Both the position numbers and the translations under genes were made by a program. Of a stretch of 39,060 bases of DNA, positions 38,683 to 39,060 are shown one piece after another. Numbering within the stretch: position 1 is the first letter of the stretch; the number at the start of each line of letters is the position of its first letter. Source of the DNA: Maricaulis sp. (GTDB lineage: Bacteria; Pseudomonadota; Alphaproteobacteria; Caulobacterales; Maricaulaceae); the NCBI RefSeq assembly GCF_030149425.1, contig NZ_JASBRQ010000003.1, positions 1 to 39,060 of the forward strand. The letters are read 5' to 3'. The notes below the pieces were generated by a model. That model ran no database searches and was not told the origin of the DNA. It saw only the letters and a list, made by a program, of their open reading frames with translations.

Positions 38683-39060
38683 ATGACCCAATACGCTGAC
38701 GGCATTACCGCCGAGATCGTTGCCGAGCACGGCATTACCGAGGACGAATACCAAGTCATTCTCGACCGCGTCGGCCGGGCGCCGAACCTGGTTGAGCTGG
38801 GGATTTTCTCGGTGATGTGGTCCGAGCACTGTTCCTACAAGTCCTCGCGCGCGCATCTGGGCAAATTCCCGGTGACCGGCGAGAAGGTGATCCAGGGCCC
38901 GGGCGAGAATGCCGGCGTCATCGATATCGGTGACGGCCAGGCAGCCATCTTCAAGATGGAGAGCCACAATCCCCCGTCCTACATCGAGCCCTATCAGGGT
39001 GCGGCGACGGGTGTGGGCGGCATCCTGCGCGACGTCTTCACCATGGGCGCGCGCCCGGTG
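38683..39060 (+). CDS. purL: FGAM synthase subunit PurL (N-terminal part, runs off the window)
   Basis: The first 126 codons of the small-type PurL, which binds FGAR and ATP. It has [20 protein letters not shown] with the conserved WSEHCSYK motif, [20 protein letters not shown], then [20 protein letters not shown] and [14 protein letters not shown]. In the family the second motif is ESHNHPSxIEP; here residue 97 is Pro (CCC) instead of His (CAC). The gene starts four bases after the SUKH-like stop, ending the plus-strand purine run in this window. A real substitution or a sequence error is possible. Confidence 0.95.
   Translation, partial: MTQYADGITAEIVAEHGITEDEYQVILDRVGRAPNLVELGIFSVMWSEHCSYKSSRAHLGKFPVTGEKVIQGPGENAGVIDIGDGQAAIFKMESHNPPSYIEPYQGAATGVGGILRDVFTMGARPV

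Overview
The window is a GC-rich chromosomal segment of an alphaproteobacterium, most plausibly a stalked or budding marine form of the Maricaulis/Oceanicaulis/Hyphomonas kind (Maricaulales/Caulobacterales). This rests on gene content and protein flavour: a PleC/DivJ-type kinase beside a c-di-GMP phosphodiesterase, a DUF1476 protein upstream of a purC-purS-purQ-purL run, a DUF1289 protein, and Rhizobiales/Caulobacterales-style palindromic spacer repeats. It is inference, not a database match.

Layout. 1-5.5 kb: the 5' end of a leucine-dehydrogenase-type gene, a minus-strand group (PaaI-type thioesterase, DUF3253, family-4-like uracil-DNA glycosylase), a left-handed beta-helix acyltransferase, a CNT nucleoside transporter, a DUF1289 protein, a membrane-anchored retropepsin and a TauE permease coupled to dusA. 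6.6-12.9 kb: a lipoprotein, a conserved small protein, and a signalling block on the plus strand (EAL phosphodiesterase, receiver protein with a repeated basic tail, membrane PAS-PAS histidine kinase). 12.9-18 kb, minus strand: glnE, a secreted EF-hand protein, and an ECF sigma / anti-sigma / heavy-metal-sensor-like triplet with overlapping reading frames. 18-21.3 kb: an unusual cytoplasmic subtilisin-fold protein that has lost the whole catalytic triad, an ABM-domain membrane protein, and tRNA-Leu(UAA). 21.3-31 kb: vWA lipoprotein, CinA-type protein, sfsA, M28 peptidase, map, radC, VOC protein, STAS protein, zinc-ribbon protein, threonine synthase and DUF1330.

31.1-39 kb is rich in repeats and centred on purine synthesis. 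A small secreted protein lies between two direct copies of a 150-170 bp mosaic of palindromes. purB is preceded by a Rhizobiales-type palindrome. A tiny GIY-YIG nuclease is bracketed by inverted copies of a REP-like hairpin, with a third copy 0.75 kb downstream. The purine run purC-purS-purQ-purL carries two extra genes in tight spacing: a DUF4253 protein between purS and purQ, and a SUKH/SMI1-KNR4-like (immunity-type) protein between purQ and purL. The purL start carries a His-to-Pro change in its otherwise invariant SHNHPS motif.

The best candidates for something undescribed are (i) the GIY-YIG gene with its flanking hairpins, which looks like a REP-associated nuclease unit, and (ii) the triad-less subtilisin-like protein at 18131-20413. 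Four tail-to-tail gene pairs in this window share a single four-base stop overlap, a compact arrangement worth noting. No CRISPR array, prophage, insertion sequence or replication origin was seen.
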